Shown here: in pieces, positions 25,089-32,520 of the stretch | Layout: every line of letters starts with the position of its first letter | How positions within the stretch are numbered: the first letter of the stretch is position 1 | DNA from: Bog-473 sp963737745 | Lineage (GTDB): Bacteria > Actinomycetota > Acidimicrobiia > Acidimicrobiales > RAAP-2 | Direction: 5' to 3' | Assembly (NCBI GenBank): GCA_963737745.1 | Contig: CAVTTR010000012.1 | Coordinates: 524,109-588,108 of the forward strand | DNA: 64,000 bases | Made by a program: the position numbers and the translations under genes | The notes under the pieces: generated by a model | What the model was told of the DNA's origin: nothing | Seen by the model: the letters and a program-made list of their open reading frames with translations, nothing else | Database searches by the model: none

Positions 25089-26356
25089 CCCCCACCTTGG
25101 ACCGGGTGCACCAGATCCTTGGTCATCCGAGCGACCTGGAAGGGCATATCAAGGCGCATGGTCCACTGAGCGTCGCCCTCGACCGCAGCAACTCGTGGCA
25201 AGAGAGCCTCGTCACCAGCATCGAGGCTTCGGGTCTCACCGGCCGCGGTGGCGGGGCCTTTCCGACCTCGATCAAGTTGGCGCTCGCCCGGTCTGCCGGC
25301 GCCGGCGGCACCGTCGTGGTCAACGCCATGGAGGGGGAGCCCGCCAGCGACAAAGACAAGTTGCTCTTGACCCGGGCCCCGCACCTCGTGCTCGATGGTG
25401 CGCAATACCTGGCCGCGTTGTGCGGCGCCGATCGAATCGTGGTCTGCATCCCGATCGGCCGTGACGTGGTCGCCAACGCGGTGAGTGATGCCATGACCGA
25501 ACGCGCCAGGCACCGCTACGCCAGAATCGCAGAGAAGATCGTAAGACCTCCCGACCGATTCATCGGCGGCGAAGAATCGGCAGTGGCAAATTGGCTCGAG
25601 TCCGGGCGATCGTTGCCGATCTTCCGACCGGACAAGAGCACGCCACTGCGCATCGGAAGATCTCCCGCGCTGGTGCACAACACCGAAACCCTCGCGCATA
25701 TCGCCCTCATCGCACGCCACGGACCCGGACCATTCCGGAGCCGTGGGATGCCTGAGGAACCAGGGACCTGCCTCGTCACAATCAGCGGTGCCGTGACCCA
25801 CCCTGGGGTCGTAGAGGTGGAGCGTGGCACCCCCTTGGCCAATATCGCAACGCTGAGCGAGCCAGTCGAACCTGTGCAAGCTCTCTTAGTCGGCGGATAC
25901 GGCGGAACATGGATTGGCCCTGAGCACTTTGGGATCCCGTATGCATCTATCTCCTTGCGCACAATTGGCGCTTCTGCCGGCGTCGGGGTGATCGTGGTGC
26001 TCGGAGAGAGAGCCTGCGGCTTGGCCGAGTCGGCCCGGATCGCTCGCTATCTGGCGGGCCAAAGCTCTGGCCAATGTGGGCCGTGTGTGCATGGACTCCC
26101 CGCTATTGCCGACGAGCTCACTCGACTAGCCCAGGGCCAAGGAGATCTTGACGGCGTCGCTCGGCTGCACGAACGCCTTGGCGAAGTGAACGGGCGCGGT
26201 GCCTGTCGGCATCCCGACGGGGCGGTTGCTCAGGTGCGGAGTGCACTTACCGTCTTCGCCGCCGATGTGGCCGCCCACGGACGAGGAGAGCCTTGCCCCT
26301 ACGCAAACCGACTCAGCGATTTCCCCTTTCCCGTGGCAAATCGGGTGGTGAGATGA
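25067..26356 (+). CDS. NuoF-like (SLBB and 4Fe-4S domain) NADH-oxidising protein
   Basis: A 429-residue stand-alone relative of complex I subunit F, starting at GTG 25067 inside the previous gene. GLTGRGGGAFPTSIKLAL is the FMN/NADH glycine-rich loop, then VVVNAMEGEPASDKDK, GGEESAVANWLESG, VHNTETLAHIALI, an SLBB-type part (LVTISGAVTHPG), and SSGQCGPCVHGLP with RGACRHPDG supplying cluster cysteines. It probably takes electrons from NADH to FMN and on to the ferredoxin encoded next. No NuoE partner is encoded. Confidence 0.88.
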   Translation: MAPNSGIAPTLDRVHQILGHPSDLEGHIKAHGPLSVALDRSNSWQESLVTSIEASGLTGRGGGAFPTSIKLALARSAGAGGTVVVNAMEGEPASDKDKLLLTRAPHLVLDGAQYLAALCGADRIVVCIPIGRDVVANAVSDAMTERARHRYARIAEKIVRPPDRFIGGEESAVANWLESGRSLPIFRPDKSTPLRIGRSPALVHNTETLAHIALIARHGPGPFRSRGMPEEPGTCLVTISGAVTHPGVVEVERGTPLANIATLSEPVEPVQALLVGGYGGTWIGPEHFGIPYASISLRTIGASAGVGVIVVLGERACGLAESARIARYLAGQSSGQCGPCVHGLPAIADELTRLAQGQGDLDGVARLHERLGEVNGRGACRHPDGAVAQVRSALTVFAADVAAHGRGEPCPYANRLSDFPFPVANRVVR

Positions 26357-26565
26357 GCGGGGTACGGATCGTCATTGACCCGGTGGCCTGTGAAGCCTAC
26401 GGCTACTGCGCTGAATTACTCCCCGAGGCGATTTCCCTCGATGAGTGGGGCTACCCCATCGTTGATAACCATCCCGTGCCTCCCGAGCTCATGACCCTGG
26501 CCAGACGGGCAGCTCGGGACTGCCCCAAGCGCGCCATCGCAGTTCTGAAGATGAAGAACGAGTAG
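26353..26565 (+). CDS. Small ferredoxin, 3Fe-4S type
   Basis: A 70-residue ferredoxin whose ATG at 26353 overlaps the preceding stop. The cluster motif is VACEAYGYCAELLPEAI followed by ARDCPKRAI: three cysteines in the C-x5-C...C-P pattern, lacking the second Cys of a 4Fe-4S set. This is the form usually paired with cytochromes P450 or reductases. As the last gene of the redox operon it most likely links the NuoF-like protein to the membrane b-type protein or another acceptor. Confidence 0.88.
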   Translation: MSGVRIVIDPVACEAYGYCAELLPEAISLDEWGYPIVDNHPVPPELMTLARRAARDCPKRAIAVLKMKNE

Positions 26566-26704
26566 CGGCCAAGTCCATCGGTGAACCAGCCCACGGATCT
26601 CTTCCAGTGCAGAAGAACGATGGTCAGGTCATCATCGCCAGCAACCGGACTCTTGGCGCCGTCGGGCTAGGACCGAATGCTTGCGAATCCTACGCTTTGT
26701 GGGC

Positions 26705-27205
26705 TCAGTACTGGCCCTTGATAACGAAGTACGAGCCTCGGATGGTCCCTGCCAGCTTCGACCTCTGCCTTGCGAATTTGAACGAACCCAACTCAGCGGG
26801 AACGTCCATACCTTCGGAGAGCTTGAATCCGACCGCCCGTTTTGGAGTCAGCCCGTCGAGCGTATAGAGGACGTTGATCGAAAGCCCGTTCTCGTAGAAC
26901 ACGTAGGTCCAGCGGATGTTTTCGACCTGGAACGTCGTTGCCTCGAGCGGGGGCGACCCGATGACGATGTCGCGTTCCTCCTTTAAGATGCGATGCACGA
27001 GGTCGATGTCCTTCTTTGCCTTAACGGCAGGCTCAACCGTGAAGACATGGTTGTACTTGTTCTTGAAGTAGCGAGCTTCGTTTGCTCGAAGGCCGGCCAG
27101 CGCAGCCACAACTGGCGACGACTCCAGGCCGACGGTAGACACATTGACGAAATCTACGGAGTAGCTCACAGACAGTTCAACCTTCGGGAAGAGCGTCAAA
27201 ATCAC
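26705..27205 (-). CDS. Hypothetical protein, unrecognised
   Basis: The 166-residue frame from GTG 27205 has protein-like composition: FVNVSTVGLESSPVVAALAG, NHVFTVEPAVKAKKDI, VENIRWTYVFYENGLSINVL and GTIRGSYFVIKGQY. Alternating strands suggest a beta-rich soluble fold. An alternative GTG at 27169 would avoid the 29-base overlap with the gene upstream. No signal peptide or catalytic motif was found. Probably co-transcribed with the DUF1059 gene. Confidence 0.5.
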   Translation of the reverse strand: MILTLFPKVELSVSYSVDFVNVSTVGLESSPVVAALAGLRANEARYFKNKYNHVFTVEPAVKAKKDIDLVHRILKEERDIVIGSPPLEATTFQVENIRWTYVFYENGLSINVLYTLDGLTPKRAVGFKLSEGMDVPAELGSFKFARQRSKLAGTIRGSYFVIKGQY

Positions 27206-27413
27206 GCTTGGCCTGCCGATACCAACCCATACCCTTGATCGGATTCTTCCACCGGCCCTTCATGTCCTTCAAGGCAGCTTCATGCTCCGTGTGACCGTGA
27301 GCGACCATCTCCTTGAGATGTCGATCTTGCGCCTTGATCACCTCGTCCGCAGTCGTGCCCTGGTGCGGAGAGTCGCACGGGCCACCAAGTTGCTCACACG
27401 TCATGGTTTTCAT
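27177..27413 (-). CDS. DUF1059-like small protein
   Basis: From ATG 27413 (AAAGGA ten bases upstream) the product reads MKTMTCEQLGGPCDSPHQG, then ADEVIKAQDRHLKEMVAHG and GRWKNPIKGMGWYRQAKRDF. The C-x6-C start and the helical DEVIKAQDRHLKE region match the DUF1059 family of small proteins. A role in protein or metal binding has been guessed for the family, but none is proven. Confidence 0.7.
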   Translation of the reverse strand: MKTMTCEQLGGPCDSPHQGTTADEVIKAQDRHLKEMVAHGHTEHEAALKDMKGRWKNPIKGMGWYRQAKRDFDALPEG

Positions 27414-27473
27414 GACCATCGCTTCCTTTCGTTTCTGACTGTGTTTGGGGGTCTCGACGCTGATCCAAGGAGG

Positions 27474-28341
27474 TCAATCATCGTTCAACTTCCTCCGGAC
27501 TCGGACTATCTCCATCGTTGACAGGACATCTGGGTCAGCAATCAGCTCAACCTCGTGCACCAGGCCGACCTCGTTTACATGGAAGACAAATGCCACCTTG
27601 GTCGATCCGGCTTGGATCCAAGCGGCACCCAGCTCACCGTCGATAGTGACCGGTGCCGCTCCTCGGGTGCCGTTGAAGCGAGCAGCCACTCCGGCTGCCC
27701 CGTTGTACGCGGCTTCCGAACCCATGGTTTGCCCGACCAGGTCGGCACGCATGACGGCGTCGGGAGCGAGGAGCGACAACAAGCGTGGCAAGATCCCCAC
27801 CGCGGGCCGCAGTGAGGAATGCGTCGATAACCCGTTGGCTTTCGGCGCTCGCTGCCTGTGATGCGGCCGGCTCCGGCACGCCCTGCACCTTGCGCCGCGC
27901 CCGGCTGGCCAATTGGCGGACAGCAGTATTCGAGCGCCCCATGACAGCGCTTACCTCGTCGAACGGATACCCGAACACATCGTGTAGGACGAACGCCACC
28001 CGTTCGGCTGGTGCAAGGGTATTGAGGACGACCCGCATCGCGTCACCCGTCACCTCGGCGAGCAGAGCGTCCCCTTCAGGATCAACCGGAGCTTGGTCGT
28101 CAGCAACCGTGGACTCCACCCCCGACCTGGTGCGCCTCCTGCGCAGGTGGTCAAGGCAAAGCCGCGTCACGACGGTGGTGAGCCAGGCGGGGACGTCATC
28201 AATGGCGTTCGTGCCGGAGAATCGAACCCAGGCTTCCTGAAGGACGTCGTCCGCATCGGCCTCGGACCCGAGTATCCGGACGGCGATTGCGGTCAACCGA
28301 GGCCGCTCAGCGTAGAAATCGGTCAGTTCCACTGTGGTCAC
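27474..28341 (-). CDS. ECF RNA polymerase sigma factor, SigJ/ECF41 type, one frameshift
   Basis: Sigma region 2 (RPRLTAIAVRILGSEADADDVL, QEAWVRF) and region 4 (LAPAERVAFVLHDVFGYPF, VSAVMGRSNTAVRQLASRAR) lie in the first frame. After a shift near 27795 the SnoaL-like C-terminal domain continues: LLSLLAPDAVMRAD, then NGAAGVAARFNG and VTIDGELGAAW. This extension controls ECF41 activity in place of an anti-sigma factor. The typical partner, an oxidoreductase or carboxymuconolactone decarboxylase, is not adjacent. If the shift is real the regulator would lose its modulating domain. Confidence 0.82.
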
Positions 28342-28499
28342 ACCCTATTGACGCACTGCACCTCCAGAATGTGACCTCACGGCGCACGAAAGAACCCCCT
28401 GGTGGCACCGACAACGAGACCCGCACGGCTCGGGCCGACTGGCGACTCCATGCACATTCGCCCGGAATAAGTCTCTCGTGGCGACGGTATCGTCGCTCC

Positions 28500-28703
28500 A
28501 TGACACGCGACGAAGCGATTCGAGTAGGAATCTTCACGCTTGCAGAGTGGCACCGGCGGGACCATGGGCAACGCTGCGTATGCCGTGAGGCCGAACAGTT
28601 CGGCGCTCAATCGGCCGCAGTAGTCGATGCCTTTGCCGCTCAGGGCGTGACTTTCGATGGCTACACCGGCACGGGCAGCGGGGTGCTCGGTCCTCCACGG
28701 TGA
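28500..28703 (+). CDS. Small hypothetical protein (67 aa)
   Basis: From ATG 28500 the frame encodes MTRDEAIRVGIFTLAEWHRR, then GQRCVCREAEQFGAQSAAVVDAF and a Gly-rich end. The start resembles small helical proteins that begin with a TRDEAI helix. It is divergent from the sigma factor with 158 bases between them. No ribosome binding site is obvious. It could be a fragment. Confidence 0.35.
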   Translation: MTRDEAIRVGIFTLAEWHRRDHGQRCVCREAEQFGAQSAAVVDAFAAQGVTFDGYTGTGSGVLGPPR

Positions 28704-28777
28704 TCGACCCCATTCGGCTAACGAACGTGGCCAACAAGAACAAGGGGCCTCACTCCACCCCGTTCTTCGTCATCAGT

Positions 28778-29158
28778 TCACACAGCGTGGAGTTGGGGGT
28801 GCAAAGCAGCGCCGGCCTGATCGGCGAGAGCGACGGCCACCACCCGCCGCTCCCAAGACACCGGGTAACCAGCAGTGGGAGTCAGAACGAAGCGGCCCAG
28901 CAACTCACCTCTGCTCTGCACGACCAGCTCGATCTCGGGTCCAGGCAGGCCCACGCTGTGAACACCCCACACCCTTCCCCCGAGGATGACCTGCCCGTCA
29001 TGTTCGATCCGCAACATGCGTCGATCTGCGGATCCTCGTTCATAGCGGGCAGCTCGTAGGTGCAGAAGCTCAACGAGCTCCTCCCTTACCCGCGCGAGAA
29101 CTTCGGTAGCCGCTGCTTCCGATGCGACAAGTTCGGAGATGTCATAAATCCGGCCCAC
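28778..29158 (-). CDS. Fragment of a sensor protein (DUF4118/GAF-type C-terminal domain)
   Basis: The 126-residue frame reads GRIYDISELVASEAAATEVL, VREELVELLHLRA, GGRVWGVHSVGLPG, then LGRFVLTPTAGYPVSWERR and VALADQAGAAL. This matches the GAF-like end of KdpD-type or DUF4118 sensor proteins. A membrane-like stretch (TRTLVATVIIMRR) sits just upstream in another frame, so the N-terminal half is probably lost or shifted. No kinase core follows. A truncated sensor is most likely. Confidence 0.45.
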   Translation of the reverse strand: MGRIYDISELVASEAAATEVLARVREELVELLHLRAARYERGSADRRMLRIEHDGQVILGGRVWGVHSVGLPGPEIELVVQSRGELLGRFVLTPTAGYPVSWERRVVAVALADQAGAALHPQLHAV

Positions 29159-29293
29159 ATAATCCGCCTCTTCAGTTGCCGTCGCATGATGATGACGGTT
29201 GCGACGAGTGTCCGAGTGAAATGCTCACGCACTCAGCTCGACGTAACTTGGGTCTAAACTCGCGCCACTTCTTACGCTGCGGGGGGGCCACAG

Positions 29294-30161
29294 ATGAAAC
29301 GAAGCTTACGACCGGGCCATAGCTCGTTGGCAGCGTTGGCGATTGTGATTCCACTTTCGCTACTGGTCCCACTGGTTGTTATTGCGAGTTCCGGAGCAGT
29401 GACCCCGATCACGTTACCTGCACATTCGCAGTACGTGGCCTTGGGGAGTTCCTACGGAGCGGGCTTCTTCATTCAGCCCCAGGAGCCAGGTAACCCCGGA
29501 GGCTGCGGGCGCTCGGAAGTCGACTATCCGCACCTGGTCGCCGCGAAACTGCATCTGACACTCGACGATGTCACATGTGGTGGAGCGACGACTGCTAACG
29601 CTCTTACGACACCGCAAGGTGCAAACCCTCCCCAAAATTGACGCCGTTACTTCGAAGACGCGTTTGGTGACCATGACCATCGGAGGCAATGACGTGAACT
29701 ACGTCGCCACGGCCATTGAGTGCGGACTACCCAATTTTAACTGCGTCACGGCGGCCAATACGACGCAGATTGACGCCGCCTTCAAGGCACTCCCGAACTC
29801 TCTGAGCCAACTGATTCAGGCCATTCGGGCCAAGGCTCCAAAAGTCACCATCGTCCTCGTCACCTACCTCCGGCTCGTGCCTCCCTCGCCGTGCGCGGCC
29901 TTAGGGTATACACCAGCGGCAACGCGTCTGATTGCATCCATCGGCACACGACTAGAGCATGTCTTCGTAGGCGTGGCGAAGGCCGACCACATCAGGCTGG
30001 TGGATCCCTACGCCATCGGAGCGACGCATGGCCCGTGTGCCAAGGGTGGTCAGAAGTGGATAGCCGGTCTCACCCCCACCAATGGGTTTGAATACCACCC
30101 AACGGCGGCGGGCCATCGACAGATGGCGAAAATGGTGGAACAAGGGCTCTCAGGAGACTAA
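29294..30161 (+). CDS. Secreted SGNH/GDSL-family hydrolase, one frameshift
   Basis: An export signal (HSSLAALAIVIPLSLLVPLVV) is followed by SGNH block I, YVALGSSYGAG with the nucleophile Ser. A one-base shift near 29635 separates it from block III, TIGGNDVNYVA, and block V, EYHPTAAGHRQM with the catalytic His. Six Cys in the mature part suggest disulfides, as in actinobacterial extracellular lipases and esterases. It is convergent with another SGNH protein at 30306, a separate lineage. Confidence 0.8.
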
Positions 30162-30305
30162 TGAGCAACTCCTGTTCGCCAGGAGTACTCCGAGACTCTC
30201 ATTGGCTAATGCCTGGTCATACGATGACGAATGACCGCTCAAGTCAACGTTCTTCGAAAGCGGACGACACCTTTTCGAGCAGTATTGCTGGGAACACTCA
30301 CTCCG

Positions 30306-31196
30306 TCAGGATGGGATGACGGCGGCGATGGACCGGGCGATACTCTCGTAGCCGGCGTTGTTGGGATGCAGCTTGGAGCGGTAGGGCACTGAACTGCAAT
30401 CCCACGTCAGCTCGCACGTGCGTGCTACATCCAACGGTACATGGCCGTCATTGCCGAAATCTATCGGGTCGGTCTGATCGATATCGAACGCTTGCGCCAC
30501 GTTCGCCATAGGGATGCCGGAGGTCTCGTAAATGTCGTGCAACGTGTCGTCGAGTCGGCGTATGACGGTGAGACTTGTCTCTGCAAACTCCTCCCCGGCC
30601 GCGCTACGAAGATAGTCCCCGAGGTAGGGGTCGAAATGGTCCACCCCGACGATGTGCATGGTGGGGCTGCCCGCCGCACGCAGGATGGCGATGATCTGCG
30701 GGAGCTGTTGGTGGATAACCTCGAGGCGTTGGGCGACGCACGGTTGGTTGATCGTGTGAAACACGAGGCAGTGGTCGATGTCGTTGAATCCCAGGTCGAC
30801 GGTTGTCAACACCGTGGAGGGATGCGTGTGGAGGAAGTCGATCGCCTCGACCAGTTGCGCCACGTACGGATGACACCGATCTCCCCCGGTCAAGAACGCG
30901 TCCATTGTCTCCCCCGCGCATCCAAGCTGCACCAGCTGTAGGCCGTGCCAATGGCTCCGTTCGATCGACAGGAGATCGTTTGCATACCCAGTCTCGGTAG
31001 GTTGACCCTGAGGACGGGCACTCGTGGGCTGAAATCCGATCGAAGCAGAGCCGCCGAGGGCGAGGTAATAGGTAGTAACCGGACCAGAGGCATCTGTCGC
31101 ACCGACCACATTCTGAATGCTCACGAGGGCGACGAGGAGCATTACGAGACCCAACCCTGCCGCGACGGCCGGACGCGACGATCGACTCTTTCTCAC
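30306..31196 (-). CDS. Secreted SGNH/GDSL-family hydrolase
   Basis: Starts at GTG 31196 with GGGAGGT upstream. After basic residues comes an export helix (AAGLGLVMLLVALVSIQNVV). Block I is LALGGSASIGFQP, less typical than GDS. Block III is VDLGFNDIDHC, and block V is KLHPNNAGYESIA with the catalytic Asp/His region. Several Cys pairs (GCAGE, DRCHP, TCELTWDC) indicate an extracellular protein. Esterase or lipase activity is likely; the substrate is unknown. Confidence 0.8.
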   Translation of the reverse strand: MRKSRSSRPAVAAGLGLVMLLVALVSIQNVVGATDASGPVTTYYLALGGSASIGFQPTSARPQGQPTETGYANDLLSIERSHWHGLQLVQLGCAGETMDAFLTGGDRCHPYVAQLVEAIDFLHTHPSTVLTTVDLGFNDIDHCLVFHTINQPCVAQRLEVIHQQLPQIIAILRAAGSPTMHIVGVDHFDPYLGDYLRSAAGEEFAETSLTVIRRLDDTLHDIYETSGIPMANVAQAFDIDQTDPIDFGNDGHVPLDVARTCELTWDCSSVPYRSKLHPNNAGYESIARSIAAVIPS

Positions 31197-31392
31197 TCCG
31201 CCCACCTCCCAGCGGTAACCGCCCTCTGAGAGGGTACTCCTCAATGATCGATATCACCTTGTCCACGCTCATGTGGAGGTCGCCTCGAACGAATGGGGAT
31301 ACGTGGCGATGAGCTGCCCTTCGCTTCGAGCGAGATGCAGATCTACGAGATCGCGGGGTGTGCTGCCGGCGGCGCTCGGTCAAGCTCACGCG

Positions 31393-32313
31393 GTGGCGAA
31401 CATCTTGCTGCAGACGACCATCGTGGACATTGCCGACGACTGGAACGTCGGGCGGTTCTCTCTCCTCGCCGACGAGCTGGCACGCGCCGGCCACGAGGTG
31501 ACGGCCCGCAACCGCGACGACGCGACCGACGACTCGGTGCTGAGCGTGCTCGACACGCTCGACTACGACCAGCTCTGGCTGATGGCCGTCGACACGGGCG
31601 ACGGGCTCTCGCCCGGTGACTCGGCGGGGATCATGCGCTTCCGCGAGAGCGGTGGCGGGGTGCTGACCGCGCGCGACCACCAGGACCTCGGCTCCTGTCT
31701 CGTCTGCCTCGGCTCGATCGGCCAGCTCAACCACTTCCACAACCAGAACCCCGAGCCGCATGCCCGCCGTGACGATCAGGACAACCCGAACATTTCGTGG
31801 CCGAACTACCACTCCGGCGCGAACGGCGAGTACCAGCCGGTCATGGCCAACGAGCCGCCGCACGAGCTGCTCAGGACCGAGCGGAACCCCAGCGGCCGCA
31901 TCGAGTGGTTCCCGGGCCATCCCCACGAGGGTGCAGTGTCGGCGCCGCCGGAGTACGACTTCGCGCAGGTCGTCGGCTGGGGTCGCAGCACGGTCAGCGG
32001 CCGTACGTTCAACCTGGCGGTCGCCCTCGACGGCGAGACGATGGCCGACGCCGTCCCCGCGGGTAGGGCAGTGGCGTGCTCGACCTTCCACCACTTCGCC
32101 GACATGAACTGGGACATCGACGCCGGCGCGCCGTCGTTCGTGACCGAGCCACCGAGCGACGAGATGAAGCGGGATCCCTCCCGGCTCGAAGTGTTCAAAG
32201 ACTACGTGCGAAATATCGCCCGTTGGCTCGGTACACGTGCCGAGCACAACCGCAACGCCCGGGCGAACAGCGACGTTCGCACGCCGCGGTCGGCCGCCCT
32301 GGCTGAGGGCTGA
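31393..32313 (+). CDS. ThuA-like (class I glutamine-amidotransferase fold) protein
   Basis: From GTG 31393 the 306-residue product begins VANILLQTTIVDIADDWNV, then DELARAGHEV, DYDQLWLMAV, IMRFRESGGGVLTARDHQD and VACSTFHHFADMNW. The alternating pattern with a final conserved His/Asp pair fits ThuA-like proteins. The frame is open upstream to 31273, but that part looks non-native. The gene is clearly richer in G+C than its neighbours, with strong third-position bias and a rich antisense frame set, hinting at a different origin. Function unknown. Confidence 0.6.
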   Translation: MANILLQTTIVDIADDWNVGRFSLLADELARAGHEVTARNRDDATDDSVLSVLDTLDYDQLWLMAVDTGDGLSPGDSAGIMRFRESGGGVLTARDHQDLGSCLVCLGSIGQLNHFHNQNPEPHARRDDQDNPNISWPNYHSGANGEYQPVMANEPPHELLRTERNPSGRIEWFPGHPHEGAVSAPPEYDFAQVVGWGRSTVSGRTFNLAVALDGETMADAVPAGRAVACSTFHHFADMNWDIDAGAPSFVTEPPSDEMKRDPSRLEVFKDYVRNIARWLGTRAEHNRNARANSDVRTPRSAALAEG

Positions 32314-32397
32314 GCCGGCGCCATATCGCCAAGACCGTCTGCCCAGTAACATCGAGCGTATCGACGTTGAACTGAGCGCTCCACCTTTTCCCTGGAC

Positions 32398-32455
32398 TCG
32401 GGGTGCTGGCACGAAGAAGATCCGGATACTGCCCCCCTTGGCTGTTGGCCGAGCG
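32398..32455 (+). repeat. Upstream element shared by the two FtsX-type permease genes (copy A)
   Basis: A 58-base block matches 58277-58334 at 43 of 58 positions, without gaps. The best part is its first 45 bases, including CTGCCC(C/T)CCTTGGC. It ends 65 bases before the permease start. Since it lies outside the coding region but is kept in both paralogues, it is probably regulatory. Confidence 0.55.
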
Positions 32456-32520
32456 TGCACGACACTTGGATGCGATGGCGCAGGTGGACTTGTCGAGAAC
32501 TCGGGTGGCGTGAGAACGGC

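Noticed and set aside
28700..29059. Plus-strand frame beginning MIDPIRLTNVANKNKG
   Set aside because: Lies mostly antisense to a better-supported sensor fragment, and its second half has shadow-like composition.
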